Origin: Calothrix anomala FACHB-343
GTDB taxonomy: Bacteria; Cyanobacteriota; Cyanobacteriia; Cyanobacteriales; Nostocaceae
NCBI RefSeq assembly: GCF_014696435.1
Contig: NZ_JACJQG010000006.1
Coordinates: 62,001 to 126,000, forward strand
Direction of reading: 5' to 3'
DNA: 64,000 bases
This document shows positions 1 through 9,212 of this stretch, one piece after another (position 1 is the stretch's first letter; each line of letters opens with the position of its first letter). The notes beneath the pieces are model-generated. The model did not search any database. It was not told the DNA's origin and saw nothing but the letters and a program-made list of their open reading frames with translations. Position numbers and translations under genes: made by a program.

Positions 1-956
1 TCTGTTACTAACTGTGATAAAGGAGGCGAATCAATAGCAGCAATTTCTTGTTGATTATTGCCACCATTAAATACTAAAGTTTGTCCTAAACTAATTTTTT
101 CTGTTGCTAAAATTGTCCGGAAGCGCCGCAAAAAATAATAATTGGGATCGACTACAGGTAAGGTAACTAAATAAGGTTGAGAATTTTCTGTTAGCTGTCC
201 TTGAATACGCAGAACTGTACCTGTTAAATCGCGAGTAACATCAATATAATTGGTTTGATTTTTGCTCACAGTTGTTGACTGATTAACAATCCGCCAGCGT
301 CTTTCCTCATTGCTATCAGTCCAGGCTATTTGTAAGGGTTTACCTAAAGCTTGTGGTGTAAGTTTAAAGCTAAAAATATTTTCATTTAAAATAAAACTAC
401 TAACAGGTGCGCCATAATCTGATTGCACATCTTCCCATTGCCAAGTAGGGTTAACTATATCTCCTTGAATATAGCTATCATCAGCAATCAATTGCTGAAT
501 TTGGGTAATACCTTTTTGTCTTAATTGTTTTGCTAAGGCTTGCAATTGAGTATCACCTAAACTGGGATCTCCTCTACCCACAACACGCAAGACTCCATTA
601 GAATTTTGATAAATAGAGGTGCGGATGCGAAAGTTTGCACCTAACTCTTGTAATGCGGCAGCAGTGGTCAGTAATTTTGTATTAGAAGCTGGTGTAAAGT
701 ATTTTTGAGCATCTCGACTGTAGAGAGTTTGTCCAGATGACAAAGGTTGAATTAAGATTCCCCAGCGCACGCGATTAAATGAGGGGCGATTGATGATAGT
801 CTCTATAGAATTTCCCAGTTGTGCGGGACAAATTTGTTTTGTGGTGGTAGTTGGTGGTGCTGGTGTGGGGGTTTGGGCTTTAGTTGGTTGCTGGGTAATA
901 CCTAGTTGGGTAGTGAGAAGCAGTAGCGTTAAGCCAATGGTAGATTTTTGAGTCAT
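1..956 (-). CDS. dacB: D-alanyl-D-alanine carboxypeptidase/endopeptidase (PBP4, peptidase S13), C-terminus off window
   Basis: Minus-strand gene starting with ATG at 956 and running off the left edge, so about 318 N-terminal residues are visible. An N-terminal hydrophobic signal (about residues 5-20) ending near a KAQ site, then a Pro/Thr-rich linker, points to export to the periplasm. The S-x-x-K acylation motif of serine peptidases is visible as SNTK (residues 91-94, in FTPASNTKLLTTAA), followed by the GRGDPSLGD-type segment typical of family S13. Enzymes of this family trim or cleave peptidoglycan cross-links. The SxN and KTG motifs lie outside or beyond what I could place. The family is confident; whether it acts mainly as carboxypeptidase or endopeptidase cannot be told. 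Confidence 0.85.
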   Translation of the reverse strand, partial: MTQKSTIGLTLLLLTTQLGITQQPTKAQTPTPAPPTTTTKQICPAQLGNSIETIINRPSFNRVRWGILIQPLSSGQTLYSRDAQKYFTPASNTKLLTTAAALQELGANFRIRTSIYQNSNGVLRVVGRGDPSLGDTQLQALAKQLRQKGITQIQQLIADDSYIQGDIVNPTWQWEDVQSDYGAPVSSFILNENIFSFKLTPQALGKPLQIAWTDSNEERRWRIVNQSTTVSKNQTNYIDVTRDLTGTVLRIQGQLTENSQPYLVTLPVVDPNYYFLRRFRTILATEKISLGQTLVFNGGNNQQEIAAIDSPPLSQLVT

Positions 957-1172
957 TCAATATTGCTGAAAAATATTTTTTGATAATAATACCAATTCAA
1001 ATTATCTTGGCAATACATCAATGATTCGTTAGGGTATAACAATGTTCCCTAACTATCTCTCATCTTCTTTTTGCAGATTCAGATAAATTAAAAGTGCATT
1101 TTTGAAGATTTTAGTTTTCCATGCCAGAGACATAAAAAATAATTTTTATTAAAATTAACAGTCAAATAAAAA

Positions 1173-1333
1173 GGGAGCATCCCAAATGTGCAAAAACGCC
1201 CTCACCCTATAAGGGTGGGGCTAGAAATACGAAGCCTGCCTTCGTAGGCTATCAAACTTTTAGCCTGCAAAGGCAGGCTTTGTTGGTATAGCAATACCCT
1301 AGAAGGGTATTGCGTCAAAATTGGGATGCTCCC
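1173..1333. mobile_element. MITE-like element, 13-bp terminal inverted repeats, 8-bp flanking direct repeat
   Basis: The ends are GGGAGCATCCCAA (1173-1185) and its exact reverse complement (1321-1333). Outside both ends lies AATAAAAA (1165-1172 and 1334-1341), an 8-bp direct repeat that looks like a target-site duplication, although its A-richness weakens that. Inside are three further hairpins: around CCCTCACCC..GGGTGGGG, around GCCTGC..GCAGGC, and CAATACCC..GGGTATTG. No coding capacity. The rest of the 509-bp gap between the two flanking genes shows nothing else recognisable. Confidence 0.7.
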
Positions 1334-1465
1334 AATAAAAAGCTCATAATAGCGCTGATAACGCCATCATGAGCCTGTTTTTGATTCTGCAAGTTTTATA
1401 TATAATGGTTTGTCCCCATCTCAGGTAACCCAGCTTTCAAGAGGGAACTTTTTGCACCAAAAAAA

Positions 1466-1936
1466 TTAATCTTCGTAATCGTATTCTTCGTCATCATCTT
1501 CGCCAAAGATGTGGTCTATAATCTGTTGTGCGCGGCGGTTGGAAATATTTAAGGCGTCTTGCAGTTCAGAGACATATTCCTGTTCGCCTTCGGGTACTTC
1601 ACCATCAATCCCTACTACTAAAAGGGCGGTAATATAAGCGGCTTCTCGATATTCTTCATCGGGTAAGGAAGCGATCGCTAGTTCAATGACTTCTTCTGGA
1701 TTTTCTTCTTCTAACAAATCGTACACTTTTTCTGTTAGTTCATCAAAGTCTTTCTCTGAGAAGTCTTCAAACTGGGAAATCCCAGCTAGCATTTCACTCA
1801 AAGCAAATTCTTCGGTTCTGCTGACACCTTCATCATCCGAAGCAGCAGAAAACAATCCAATAACGGCGATGGCTACTTCTGGTTCTAAGACAACGGAACT
1901 GTTGCTTCCTCTATTGGGAAATTTACGTTGAAACAT
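1466..1936 (-). CDS. TerB-like helical protein with acidic tail
   Basis: 156 aa, strongly acidic, no signal peptide or membrane segment. The region from about residue 18 to 145 is all-helical with acidic residues at spaced positions (for example FSAASDDEGVSRTE and VVGIDGEVPEGE), which is the pattern of the tellurite-resistance TerB / DjlA N-terminal domain, often metal binding. The last eleven residues are almost all Asp, Glu or Tyr. Monocistronic in appearance: the neighbours are about 350 bp and 510 bp away. The TerB assignment rests on pattern recognition; the cellular role is unknown and tellurite resistance should not be assumed. Confidence 0.55.
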   Translation of the reverse strand: MFQRKFPNRGSNSSVVLEPEVAIAVIGLFSAASDDEGVSRTEEFALSEMLAGISQFEDFSEKDFDELTEKVYDLLEEENPEEVIELAIASLPDEEYREAAYITALLVVGIDGEVPEGEQEYVSELQDALNISNRRAQQIIDHIFGEDDDEEYDYED

Positions 1937-2288
1937 AATTATCCTTTAAAATTTCTGCGATCGTTGGGAATAGCTATCTTTTGTCCTGACATCTAGGATT
2001 CCCAAAAAAATCACCAAATGCACACCATAACAATTCAAAATTCAAAATTCAAAATTCAAAATTAAGAAAGTGAGACTCAGCATAGGTTGTAGAGTTAGAA
2101 TCTGTATCAAATTTTTCGTCATTAGTGGTAGATGTATTGTAAATGTTTATACTAATTCCCATAAAAAAACGCAGAGGATACAATCCCCTGCTTAGAAAGA
2201 TATTTGTTTGTCAAACAAATGACCAATGAAAATTGTACCGACGCGATTAATCGCGTTTCTAACAACTGACTATTGATTATTGACCACC
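1937..2288. repeat. Intergenic gap with heptameric repeats and two palindromes
   Basis: Between ilvB and the TerB-like gene. It holds four to five copies of the 7-mer ATTCAAA (2033-2063), a perfect palindrome ATTTGTTTGTCAAACAAAT (2202-2220), and the dispersed palindrome ACGCGATTAATCGCGT (2241-2256), which recurs at least four more times in this window. Heptameric short tandem repeats are a known hallmark of heterocystous cyanobacteria. The 2202-2220 palindrome lies 69 bp downstream of the ilvB stop and could be a transcription end or an operator; this is not resolvable by eye. Confidence 0.6.
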
Positions 2289-4190
2289 CTAAAGTTTATT
2301 ACCACATTCAGAACAGAAGTTATGAGTGGGCTGGTTTTTAGTGCCGCAGTGGTTGCAATACAATGGTTCGACAGCAGTTTTTGGCGCTTGCTTGGGTAAG
2401 CCAATCATTTGAGCGTTGCTCTTACCAGGGGCTACCATTGGATAGCAGTTTTCATCTCTGGTAACGCGCACATCGACAACTACCGGGCCATTGTGTGCTA
2501 GCATTTGGGCGATCGCATCAGCGAGTTCTTCGCGCTTGCTAATCACCATGCCTTTAATACCATAGGCTTTGGTCAACAACTCAATATCCGGCATTCCCAC
2601 TTCCATGTTGGAACAGGAATAACGCTCGCCATAAAAGGCTTGCTGCCACTGGCGTACCATTCCCTGCCAGCCGTTGTTGAGAATGACAGTCTTGACATTT
2701 AAGCCATATTGTGCTAAAGTCCCCAATTCTTGCAAACACATTTGGAAACTAGCGTCGCCACTGATACAGATAACTTCTTCATCGGGGAAGGCTGCTTTTG
2801 CACCCATAGCGGCGGGTACGCCAAAACCCATAGTGCCTAGACCAGCGCTAGAAATCCAGCGACGGGGGCCATTCTTGAGGAATTGTGCTGCCCACATTTG
2901 ATGCTGACCGACATCTGTGGTGTAGAAAGCGTTGGGTGCTTGGCGACCGATTTCGACAATTACCTCTTGGGGTGAGATGCTGTCTGGGTGTTGCGGCACG
3001 ATTAAGGGGTATTCGTCCCGCCAACGGTTAATTAAGGTTAACCATTCTTGGTTTTGGTTGGGTTTCGCCTTGATACCTGCTTGCTTGCAGCGACGTAACA
3101 AGTCAACTACAACATTGCGGACATCACCCACGATGGGCACATCTGGGATGCGGTTTTTACCAACTTCGGCGGGGTCGATATCGATGTGAATGACTTTCGC
3201 TTTGGAAGCAAATTCATCTAATTTGCCGGTGACGCGGTCATCAAATCTCGCGCCGACACAGATTAACAAGTCGCAATCTGTCACCGCAAAGTTAGCGTAG
3301 GCTGTACCATGCATCCCCAACATACCCAAGGCGAGAGGATGATGTTCGTCAAAAGCACCAATCCCCATGAGGGTGGTGGTGACGGGAATGCTAAATAATT
3401 CTGCTAGTTCTTTAATTTCTTCGTGGGCACCAGCCGCGATCGCACCGCCACCGACATACAATAATGGTCGGTTACTTTCGCGAATTAATTGAATAGCGGC
3501 GTTAATTTGCCGGGGGTTACCCTTTACTGTCGGACGATAGCCACGTAATTTTACAGAACCTGGTTCTATAGGTACATAGTCAAATTCTTCTAAAGCTACA
3601 TCTTTGGGCACATCAATTAAAACCGGGCCGGGGCGTCCGGTGCTGGCGATGTGGAAAGCTTCGGCGACAATCCGCGCCATATCTTTCGGGTCGCGCACTA
3701 CATAAGAGTGTTTAACTACTGGTAGGGTAATCCCATAAATATCCGTTTCTTGGAATGCATCCGTACCAATTGCCGCCCGTGGTACTTGTCCTGTAACCAC
3801 AATCATGGGGATTGAGTCCATGTAGGCGGTGGCGATACCTGTTACCAAGTTCGTCGCCCCTGGGCCGGAAGTCCCAAAGCAAACTCCTACCTTACCTGTA
3901 GCGCGGGCATAGCCATCGGCTGCATGGGAAGCACCTTGTTCGTGACGCACGAGAATGTGCTTAATAGTACCAGTTGCTTCCACTTTGTAAAGGTCATCGT
4001 AAATCGGCAGAATAGCTCCGCCGGGATAACCAAAAATATACTCAACACCGTGGCGCTGGAGGCTGTCTAGGAGAGCAAAACCGCCGGATGCCCTGGTAGG
4101 GGTTACCGAGACGGCTGGAATGCTGGTATTAGACTGGGCAGGATTCTCGGTCTGGGGGGGACTGATTCGGGTTGGCGATCGCACTGTCAA
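2289..4190 (-). CDS. ilvB: Acetolactate synthase large subunit with C-terminal zinc ribbon
   Basis: 633 aa. Catalyses the thiamine-diphosphate-dependent condensation of two pyruvates, or pyruvate with 2-ketobutyrate, at the head of valine, leucine and isoleucine synthesis. The order of domains is standard: N-terminal ThDP pyrimidine domain ([31 protein letters not shown]), central domain, and C-terminal ThDP-binding domain with [15 protein letters not shown] and a matching NN about 27 residues on. An approximately 35-residue N-terminal extension is Pro/Ser/Thr-rich. Odd feature: after the usual end, an approximately 30-residue tail carries [16 protein letters not shown], a CxxC-x10-CxxC zinc ribbon (about residues 611-633). 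The small regulatory subunit gene is not adjacent. Confidence 0.95.
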   Translation of the reverse strand: MTVRSPTRISPPQTENPAQSNTSIPAVSVTPTRASGGFALLDSLQRHGVEYIFGYPGGAILPIYDDLYKVEATGTIKHILVRHEQGASHAADGYARATGKVGVCFGTSGPGATNLVTGIATAYMDSIPMIVVTGQVPRAAIGTDAFQETDIYGITLPVVKHSYVVRDPKDMARIVAEAFHIASTGRPGPVLIDVPKDVALEEFDYVPIEPGSVKLRGYRPTVKGNPRQINAAIQLIRESNRPLLYVGGGAIAAGAHEEIKELAELFSIPVTTTLMGIGAFDEHHPLALGMLGMHGTAYANFAVTDCDLLICVGARFDDRVTGKLDEFASKAKVIHIDIDPAEVGKNRIPDVPIVGDVRNVVVDLLRRCKQAGIKAKPNQNQEWLTLINRWRDEYPLIVPQHPDSISPQEVIVEIGRQAPNAFYTTDVGQHQMWAAQFLKNGPRRWISSAGLGTMGFGVPAAMGAKAAFPDEEVICISGDASFQMCLQELGTLAQYGLNVKTVILNNGWQGMVRQWQQAFYGERYSCSNMEVGMPDIELLTKAYGIKGMVISKREELADAIAQMLAHNGPVVVDVRVTRDENCYPMVAPGKSNAQMIGLPKQAPKTAVEPLYCNHCGTKNQPTHNFCSECGNKL

Positions 4191-4439
4191 ACCTCTGACA
4201 ATAGCTAAGTTAATGCATGGATTCTGTAATTAAGATTTCATTTTAATGTAAAACTTTAATAAAATCTGTACATCAATATCTATTTTTTATATCAGCTAAG
4301 ACTATACAACTAGAATTGGATTTTTGCATACAAGACTTAATTGTTGATTTATTCGGCTTTCTGAGTTTTTTTCTCCAACAGTCAACAGTCAACAGTCATC
4401 GCTCAACAGTGAATAGCCAATAGTCAATTACTGCATCAA

Positions 4440-5702
4440 TTAAATGACATCTTGTAATACTCGGCGGGTATTTTTCCAAGCCCAAACACCGACAGTCGCA
4501 ACTATGAGACTCATGGCTATAAGTACAGTCCGCAAACCTAAAAAGTCGGTTAATGGCCCGGTAATTGCCAAGGGTAAAGATAGCGCAATATTTACGGCAT
4601 GATTTTGAAAACCAAACACTTTACCATGCATATTGGGAGGTGCTTGTTGTTGAATTAGAGTTTGCATAGGTACGCCAATAAAAGCCGCACCGACACCTAA
4701 TAATGCACAAAGTCCTAGTGCGAGTAATAAGTTGTGAGTGAAGGTAAACACCCCTAACACCAGCGCCATCAGCATAAATCCGATTAAGGGTAAGGGCTTG
4801 CCATGCAATTTGACACTCCAATGACCTAAAATTCCGGCACCTAATACCATACCTACGCCAGCAGCTGCTAAGAAAAAGCCAAATTGTTTTTCTTTTAAAC
4901 CAAAGTCTTCCGCTAATCTAATTGTCAGTACTGTTAAAGCTGCAAACACGCAATACAAAGTTACTAGTTGCAGCATAGCATTGACGACTAAACGATTTTT
5001 CTTGAGATAGCGCAAACTTTCTGTTAATTCTGCCCAAGGCTTACCTTTATCCTGCTGCGTTCCTGGGGCTTTATCCTCGCTCATGGTAATCGGCTGCATC
5101 ATGGCAGCTGATAGGAAATATAATCCGGTAACAATTATTTCCTGTCCGTACTGTTCTCCTAAGAAGTCTTTTGACAAACTCAAAATCGGCTCTCCCACAG
5201 CGAAGCCCACTATTAAAGCACCCATCATCGTGCTACTAAACAAGGCATTGGCTGCCATTAAATTCTCTGGGCGCACTAATAGAGGAATAGCAGCTTGTTC
5301 GGCTGGGGCAAAAAATTGCGTTACCGTAGAAATCGCAAATACAAGTATTAATAAAAACAAAAATTCCCGTGGTAAAAACGGAATGGCTAAAGTTAATAAA
5401 CCACGTACTACATCTGAGCCAACCATAATTAGCTTTTTCGGCCACAGGTCAACAAAGATACCTCCTGCCGAACCGAAAAGAATCGCCGGTATGGTAAACA
5501 CTACCATGAGCGTGGAGTGCATTGAGCTTTCTGCCAAGCCGGGAAGGGGCGGGTAGTTTTCTAGCAGGGCAATCATCAATACGAAGAATACCTTATCTGC
5601 TAACTGGGAAACCAGTTGCCCAATCCACAGGAGCATAAAATTACGGTTTTTGAGCAGTGCGCCAAACCCGTTATTAACAGCAGCAGGTTCTGTTGGAAAC
5701 AT
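4440..5702 (-). CDS. MFS transporter (MFS_3 / EntS-like)
   Basis: 420 aa, about twelve predicted membrane segments. The N-terminal half has the MFS pattern FMLLWIGQLVSQLADKVFFV and GGIFVDLWPKKLIM between segments 2 and 3, as in the MFS_3 group of exporters (EntS, macrolide-type). Inner-membrane efflux is the likely role; the substrate cannot be read from sequence. It stands alone: ilvB lies 250 bp downstream on the same strand, and a G-rich repeat (5724-5779) lies directly upstream of the start. A spurious overlapping frame on the opposite strand was ignored. Confidence 0.8.
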   Translation of the reverse strand: MFPTEPAAVNNGFGALLKNRNFMLLWIGQLVSQLADKVFFVLMIALLENYPPLPGLAESSMHSTLMVVFTIPAILFGSAGGIFVDLWPKKLIMVGSDVVRGLLTLAIPFLPREFLFLLILVFAISTVTQFFAPAEQAAIPLLVRPENLMAANALFSSTMMGALIVGFAVGEPILSLSKDFLGEQYGQEIIVTGLYFLSAAMMQPITMSEDKAPGTQQDKGKPWAELTESLRYLKKNRLVVNAMLQLVTLYCVFAALTVLTIRLAEDFGLKEKQFGFFLAAAGVGMVLGAGILGHWSVKLHGKPLPLIGFMLMALVLGVFTFTHNLLLALGLCALLGVGAAFIGVPMQTLIQQQAPPNMHGKVFGFQNHAVNIALSLPLAITGPLTDFLGLRTVLIAMSLIVATVGVWAWKNTRRVLQDVI

Positions 5703-5723
5703 TTGATACTAAGTAAGAGGTAC

Positions 5724-5779
5724 TGGGGTAGATGGGGCAGGGGTATAGGGCAGGGGCAGGGGGCAGGGGGCAAGGGGAA
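5724..5779. repeat. G-rich low-complexity run
   Basis: A run of GGGGCAGGG-type units directly upstream of the MFS gene. Related runs occur at 25391-25420 and 56452-56512. The spacing of G tracts (four or more tracts of three to five G) would allow a G-quadruplex on the plus strand. Confidence 0.6.
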
Positions 5780-5902
5780 AAAATAATCTTTAAATCTTCC
5801 TTGTCTACCTTGTCCTCCCTTCCCCTATCTCCTTATTTTTATCGCTCTGTGGGCAAAATTTCCCTATATTCTCACTCCTGCTGGACAACTTTATTTTCCG
5901 GA

Positions 5903-6475
5903 CTATTTGCTTTCATACTGCCTTAACAACAGGTGTATGAATTCAGCAGCGCTGATGCGATCGCTTTTGGGGTAAAATTCCTCAGTAGGTTTTACCGCAA
6001 AACCTTGGATGGTTTGGGGCGATCGCCAAATAGATAAATGTTCAACTGCTGGTTGGGCATAAAAGTTATATTTCCCACTACCCAATAAAGACGAACTCCA
6101 ATGGGTGAAATAATCATGGCTCATCCGATGAATGGGAAAATCACCCCATAGTGGCACACCCCATCCATCTATAGCAATAAAAGCTGTGACTTTTCCCCCT
6201 AAAAGTTGCCAAGAATGGGCAGCCAGCATCGCTCCAACTACACCTGCGCTAAAGCTGATGAAGATTACGGGCGATTCTAACTTATCACCCAAGCAATTGT
6301 GTAAAAATTGTAAAATATGCAATGGTGATATTGTTAGTACACCCTGTTGTGGGTAGACTAGTATATTTACTGATTTGTTTGTAGTTAAACTATCAGAATT
6401 TAAATTTAAGCACCCTGAGATAAAACTCTCTGTTAATTCTCGCTCATGCATTCCAGGGCAAATGATGATGTTCAT
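5903..6475 (-). CDS. Conserved cyanobacterial alpha/beta-hydrolase-like protein
   Basis: 190 aa, no signal or membrane segment. Starts MNIIICPGMHERELTESF and contains a nucleophile-elbow-like SFSAG after a strand (VIFISFSAGVVGAM), then an acidic residue (FIAIDGWGVP) and a late histidine, the order seen in alpha/beta hydrolases. The protein is short for the fold, so it may be a minimal or non-catalytic member. Neighbours are unrelated. The function is unknown; a serine hydrolase role is inference from the elbow motif. Confidence 0.5.
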   Translation of the reverse strand: MNIIICPGMHERELTESFISGCLNLNSDSLTTNKSVNILVYPQQGVLTISPLHILQFLHNCLGDKLESPVIFISFSAGVVGAMLAAHSWQLLGGKVTAFIAIDGWGVPLWGDFPIHRMSHDYFTHWSSSLLGSGKYNFYAQPAVEHLSIWRSPQTIQGFAVKPTEEFYPKSDRISAAEFIHLLLRQYESK

Positions 6476-6936
6476 CTTTTTTCAATCTCTGGTTCAGAGC
6501 TAGCGTTTAGCAATGCTAAACCTTTACTGGTTATCAATGCAACATTAATATTTTAAGCAATTACAACGTCTTTAGACAAATTTAGCTGATTACAGCTTTG
6601 CATAAAATCGTTTTTAACGCAGAGGCGCGCCAAGGTAAACGCAAAGGTGTGCGGAGGATTGGCTAGTAATTAAGGAAATGCTGTACTAGCATCTAATCCC
6701 TAGCCCCTGTTTTCCACTTAACTTCCCAGATATCTATACTAATTAATTGATTTAAGTATATTTAGGTAAATTTTTCTGTCTAGATCCTCACGATAGAGGT
6801 GCGAAAATCAATACCCCGTTATGATATCTGTAGTTATCCTATCCCCCAGGATGGGATTTTATTTTACTCAGCTGGGAAATAATCAAGTTATTTCTTTGAT
6901 ACTTCTCTACATTCTGGTTATATTGAGGAACTCACT
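6476..6936. other. Divergent intergenic region
   Basis: Separates two divergent genes. Around 6615-6660 is a degenerate ACGCAGAGG / ACGCAAAGG phrase that recurs in other gaps of the window. A GAGG ribosome-binding site sits at 6925-6928, eight bases before the GTG start of the next gene. I see no RNA gene or clear operator. Confidence 0.4.
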
Positions 6937-8055
6937 GTGGTAGCGACGCCGGAAAAAGTACAACATACCCATGAGCAATCATCACGTCAAGACCGAGTAG
7001 CCGTATTATTGATGGGCTACGGCGAAGTCGAAAGCTACGAAGATTTCGCTAACTATAATGAACAGGCTTTAAATCTACTGACAGCAAAATTTGCACCAGT
7101 CCCGACTTGGATTTACCCACCTTTAGCCAAGCTGTTGGCATTATTTGACCGTCATGAGTGGGGACACACGCATCATGATTTTATCTCCCCGCATAACGCT
7201 ATCTTTGAACAGCAACGCGCTGGAATTGAGAAGAATTTACAAGCCAAGTGGGGTGAAGGCGTTCAAGTTTTCAAGGCTTTTAACTTCTGCGCGCCTTTTT
7301 TACCGAAACAAGTTTTAGCAGAGATTAAAACTCAAGGCTTTGACAAAATCTTAATTTATCCCCTACTAGTGGTTGATTCTATCTTTACTAGCGGGATTGC
7401 GATTGAGCAGGTAAATAATGCGTTAGCTGAGTTGGCTGATGGTGATGAACATTGGGTTAAAGGAATGCGTTACATTCCTTCTTTCTACAACGAGCCAGCC
7501 TATATTGATTTGATGGCGCATTTGGTAGAGGAAAAGATTAATGCTGATTTAGCAGCTACTTATCTACCTTCGCAAATCGGGATTGTGCTGATGAATCACG
7601 GTTGTCCCCATAAGGCGAAGGGTTTCACTTCTGGAATTAGCGAAAGTGAAGCGCTGTATGAATTGGTAAGGGAGAAGTTGATTAATCGCTATCCTTTAAT
7701 TTCTGTGGGTTGGCTGAACCATGACACTCCCCTAATTGAATGGACGCTACCTAATGCGGAGCAAGCAGCTAATAACTTGATTCAATTGGGTGCAAAAGTG
7801 GTAATCTTTATGCCGATAGGTTTTGCGACGGAAAATCACGAAACTTTATTGGATGTGCACCATATTATTCATGCTGTGGAGAAGAAGCATCCCGGTGTGG
7901 ATTTTGTGCAAATGGCTTGTGTGAATGACTGTCCTGAGTTTTTGGCGATGGTTGCACAATGGGCTGATGAGCATATTAGCGCGTTGCGGGCTGAGGAAGG
8001 TGTGGCGGTTAATCCTCACTTGGATGGACATCATCATCACCATCATCATCATTAA
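6937..8055 (+). CDS. Ferrochelatase-family (class II chelatase) protein with native His8 C-terminus
   Basis: 372 aa, GTG start supported by GAGG eight bases upstream. The C-terminal half matches the HemH pattern: VLMNHGCP (His221) aligns with the catalytic SAHGVP segment, and MPIGFATENHETLLDVHH (Glu302) aligns with the PIGFVSDHIETLYEID segment, so both metal-insertion residues are kept. The N-terminal half (VLLMGYGEVESYEDF) replaces the usual LLLNLGGP. Unlike typical cyanobacterial HemH it has no C-terminal chlorophyll-binding CAB-type helix. Instead it ends in LDG followed by eight histidines, coded by mixed CAT/CAC codons. It probably inserts or handles a divalent metal; iron, nickel or cobalt cannot be told apart. 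It is likely a paralogue of the housekeeping ferrochelatase. Confidence 0.7.
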   Translation: MVATPEKVQHTHEQSSRQDRVAVLLMGYGEVESYEDFANYNEQALNLLTAKFAPVPTWIYPPLAKLLALFDRHEWGHTHHDFISPHNAIFEQQRAGIEKNLQAKWGEGVQVFKAFNFCAPFLPKQVLAEIKTQGFDKILIYPLLVVDSIFTSGIAIEQVNNALAELADGDEHWVKGMRYIPSFYNEPAYIDLMAHLVEEKINADLAATYLPSQIGIVLMNHGCPHKAKGFTSGISESEALYELVREKLINRYPLISVGWLNHDTPLIEWTLPNAEQAANNLIQLGAKVVIFMPIGFATENHETLLDVHHIIHAVEKKHPGVDFVQMACVNDCPEFLAMVAQWADEHISALRAEEGVAVNPHLDGHHHHHHHH

Positions 8056-8207
8056 GGGGGAGTTTTAAACGCATTTTAAACGCAAAGGTACGCTAAGTCA
8101 GCGCAGAGGAACGCAAAGGATGTTGATTTGCGTTCTTCTTTGCGTGGTGGACACTTTGCTGAAGTTGGGATTTCAACGATGCAAGTGTTTTCTTAATATT
8201 TGAGATT

Positions 8208-8897
8208 TTATGGAAGTTCGCCAAACTGTTCTCGGTACCGAGAGAGTAGGGATTCTAGTTCTGCGGCACGTTGGCGTTCTTGTTCTGCTTGTATTTCAGC
8301 CTGGATACGTTTATCAGTTTCTTGTTTGAGTGCTGCAATTAATTCATCATTTACCAACAATTTTTCGCCATTATCTAACCGATAAAAGCCAATTAGTTTT
8401 CCTTCTACAGCGAGGCGGAGTTGTAAGATTTGGCTGCAATTATCGGTGATTGGTTCATAAATATCTCCGCGCAAACGATACCCTTGTAATTGTTGTTCAA
8501 TCCATTCACCTTTGGGGTCGAATAACCAATATTCTTCTACTTCTAAGCTTTCATAGAGATTTTTCTTAGTGGTTTTATCTTCTTCTTGAGTTCCTTTTGA
8601 GGTGATTTCAAAAATTACTTTTGGTACTTGTTTTTCTTCCCAAATTTTGTAGTTGTCTCTTCCCCCTGGTTCAATGTCATAAATTACCATGACATCAGGT
8701 GCAACTCTTAATTTGGGAAAGCCTTGGGCGTAATATAAGAATTGATTAGCTAGAACTGTGGCGCGACGACCTTGTAGATATTGTCTAAGTACTTCTAGGG
8801 TGGTTAAAAGTGCATACAAATGGTCGTAAGTTTCAGCCACAGGTTCTCCATCGCTGCTGGGATAAATAATTTCTGATTTGGGAATAGCGCTAGTCAT
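8208..8897 (-). CDS. Uma2-family (DUF820) putative restriction endonuclease-like protein
   Basis: About 229 aa from the ATG at 8897; a longer frame starts at 8939, but MTSAIPKSEIIYPSSDGEP is the usual Uma2 beginning. The PD-(D/E)xK nuclease core is visible as APDVMVIYD, then VIFEITSKGTQEEDKTTKKNLYE and VEEYWLFDP. The last about 55 residues form a Glu/Arg/Gln-rich coiled coil (ALKQETDKRIQAEIQAEQERQ). Uma2 proteins are hugely expanded in cyanobacteria and their substrates are unknown. One of three copies in this window (also at 20651 and 35950). Confidence 0.85.
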   Translation of the reverse strand: MTSAIPKSEIIYPSSDGEPVAETYDHLYALLTTLEVLRQYLQGRRATVLANQFLYYAQGFPKLRVAPDVMVIYDIEPGGRDNYKIWEEKQVPKVIFEITSKGTQEEDKTTKKNLYESLEVEEYWLFDPKGEWIEQQLQGYRLRGDIYEPITDNCSQILQLRLAVEGKLIGFYRLDNGEKLLVNDELIAALKQETDKRIQAEIQAEQERQRAAELESLLSRYREQFGELP

Positions 8898-9030
8898 AAC
8901 ACATTTAAGCAGGTCGGCGTAATTAAATATAACTGGCAAGGGCTGTCATTAGTCATTAGTCATTGGTAAGGGTTTCAAGGCAATTTACAGTGCTTAATAT
9001 AGTTATGTTTATTTCCACTGACTTACTTAT

Positions 9031-9177
9031 ATATACCAATCCTAGATCATTTGTAAAATTTACCAATTCTCAATTTTTTCTCTTATCCTTGGCGTACTTG
9101 GCGTCTTCTCTGCGAGACGCTGCGCGAAGGCGGTTCATTAAAAAAATATATTTACAACTCAGATAGGATTGCTATAT
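9031..9177. mobile_element. MITE-like element, copy A (carries a 21-bp insertion)
   Basis: Imperfect terminal inverted repeats ATATACCAATCCT (9031) and AGGATTGCTATAT (ending 9177). Nearly identical along its length to 31548-31677, but with 21 extra bases at 9108-9128 (CTCTGCGAGACGCTGCGCGA plus A). No coding capacity. It fills most of the gap between the Uma2 gene and tamB. Confidence 0.75.
9108..9128. repeat. 21-bp small dispersed repeat inserted in MITE copy A
   Basis: Absent from the otherwise matching copy at 31548-31677, where CGTCTT joins GGCGGTTC directly. A 20/21 match in reverse orientation is at 19280-19300, again between CGTCTT and CGGTTC when read on the minus strand. Very small mobile repeats of this size class have been described from Nostoc. 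Confidence 0.65.
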
Positions 9178-9212
9178 GTGTAAATAAATAATATTTTAGC
9201 AAGAATGACGAA

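Noticed and set aside
5083-5556. Plus-strand 157-aa frame within the MFS gene
   Set aside because: Shadow frame; the minus-strand MFS protein has clear membrane segments and family motifs.
8029-8052. Octahistidine as a cloning-tag artefact
   Set aside because: Mixed CAT/CAC codons, no vector sequence, natural downstream intergenic repeats and HIP1 context; it is a genomic feature.
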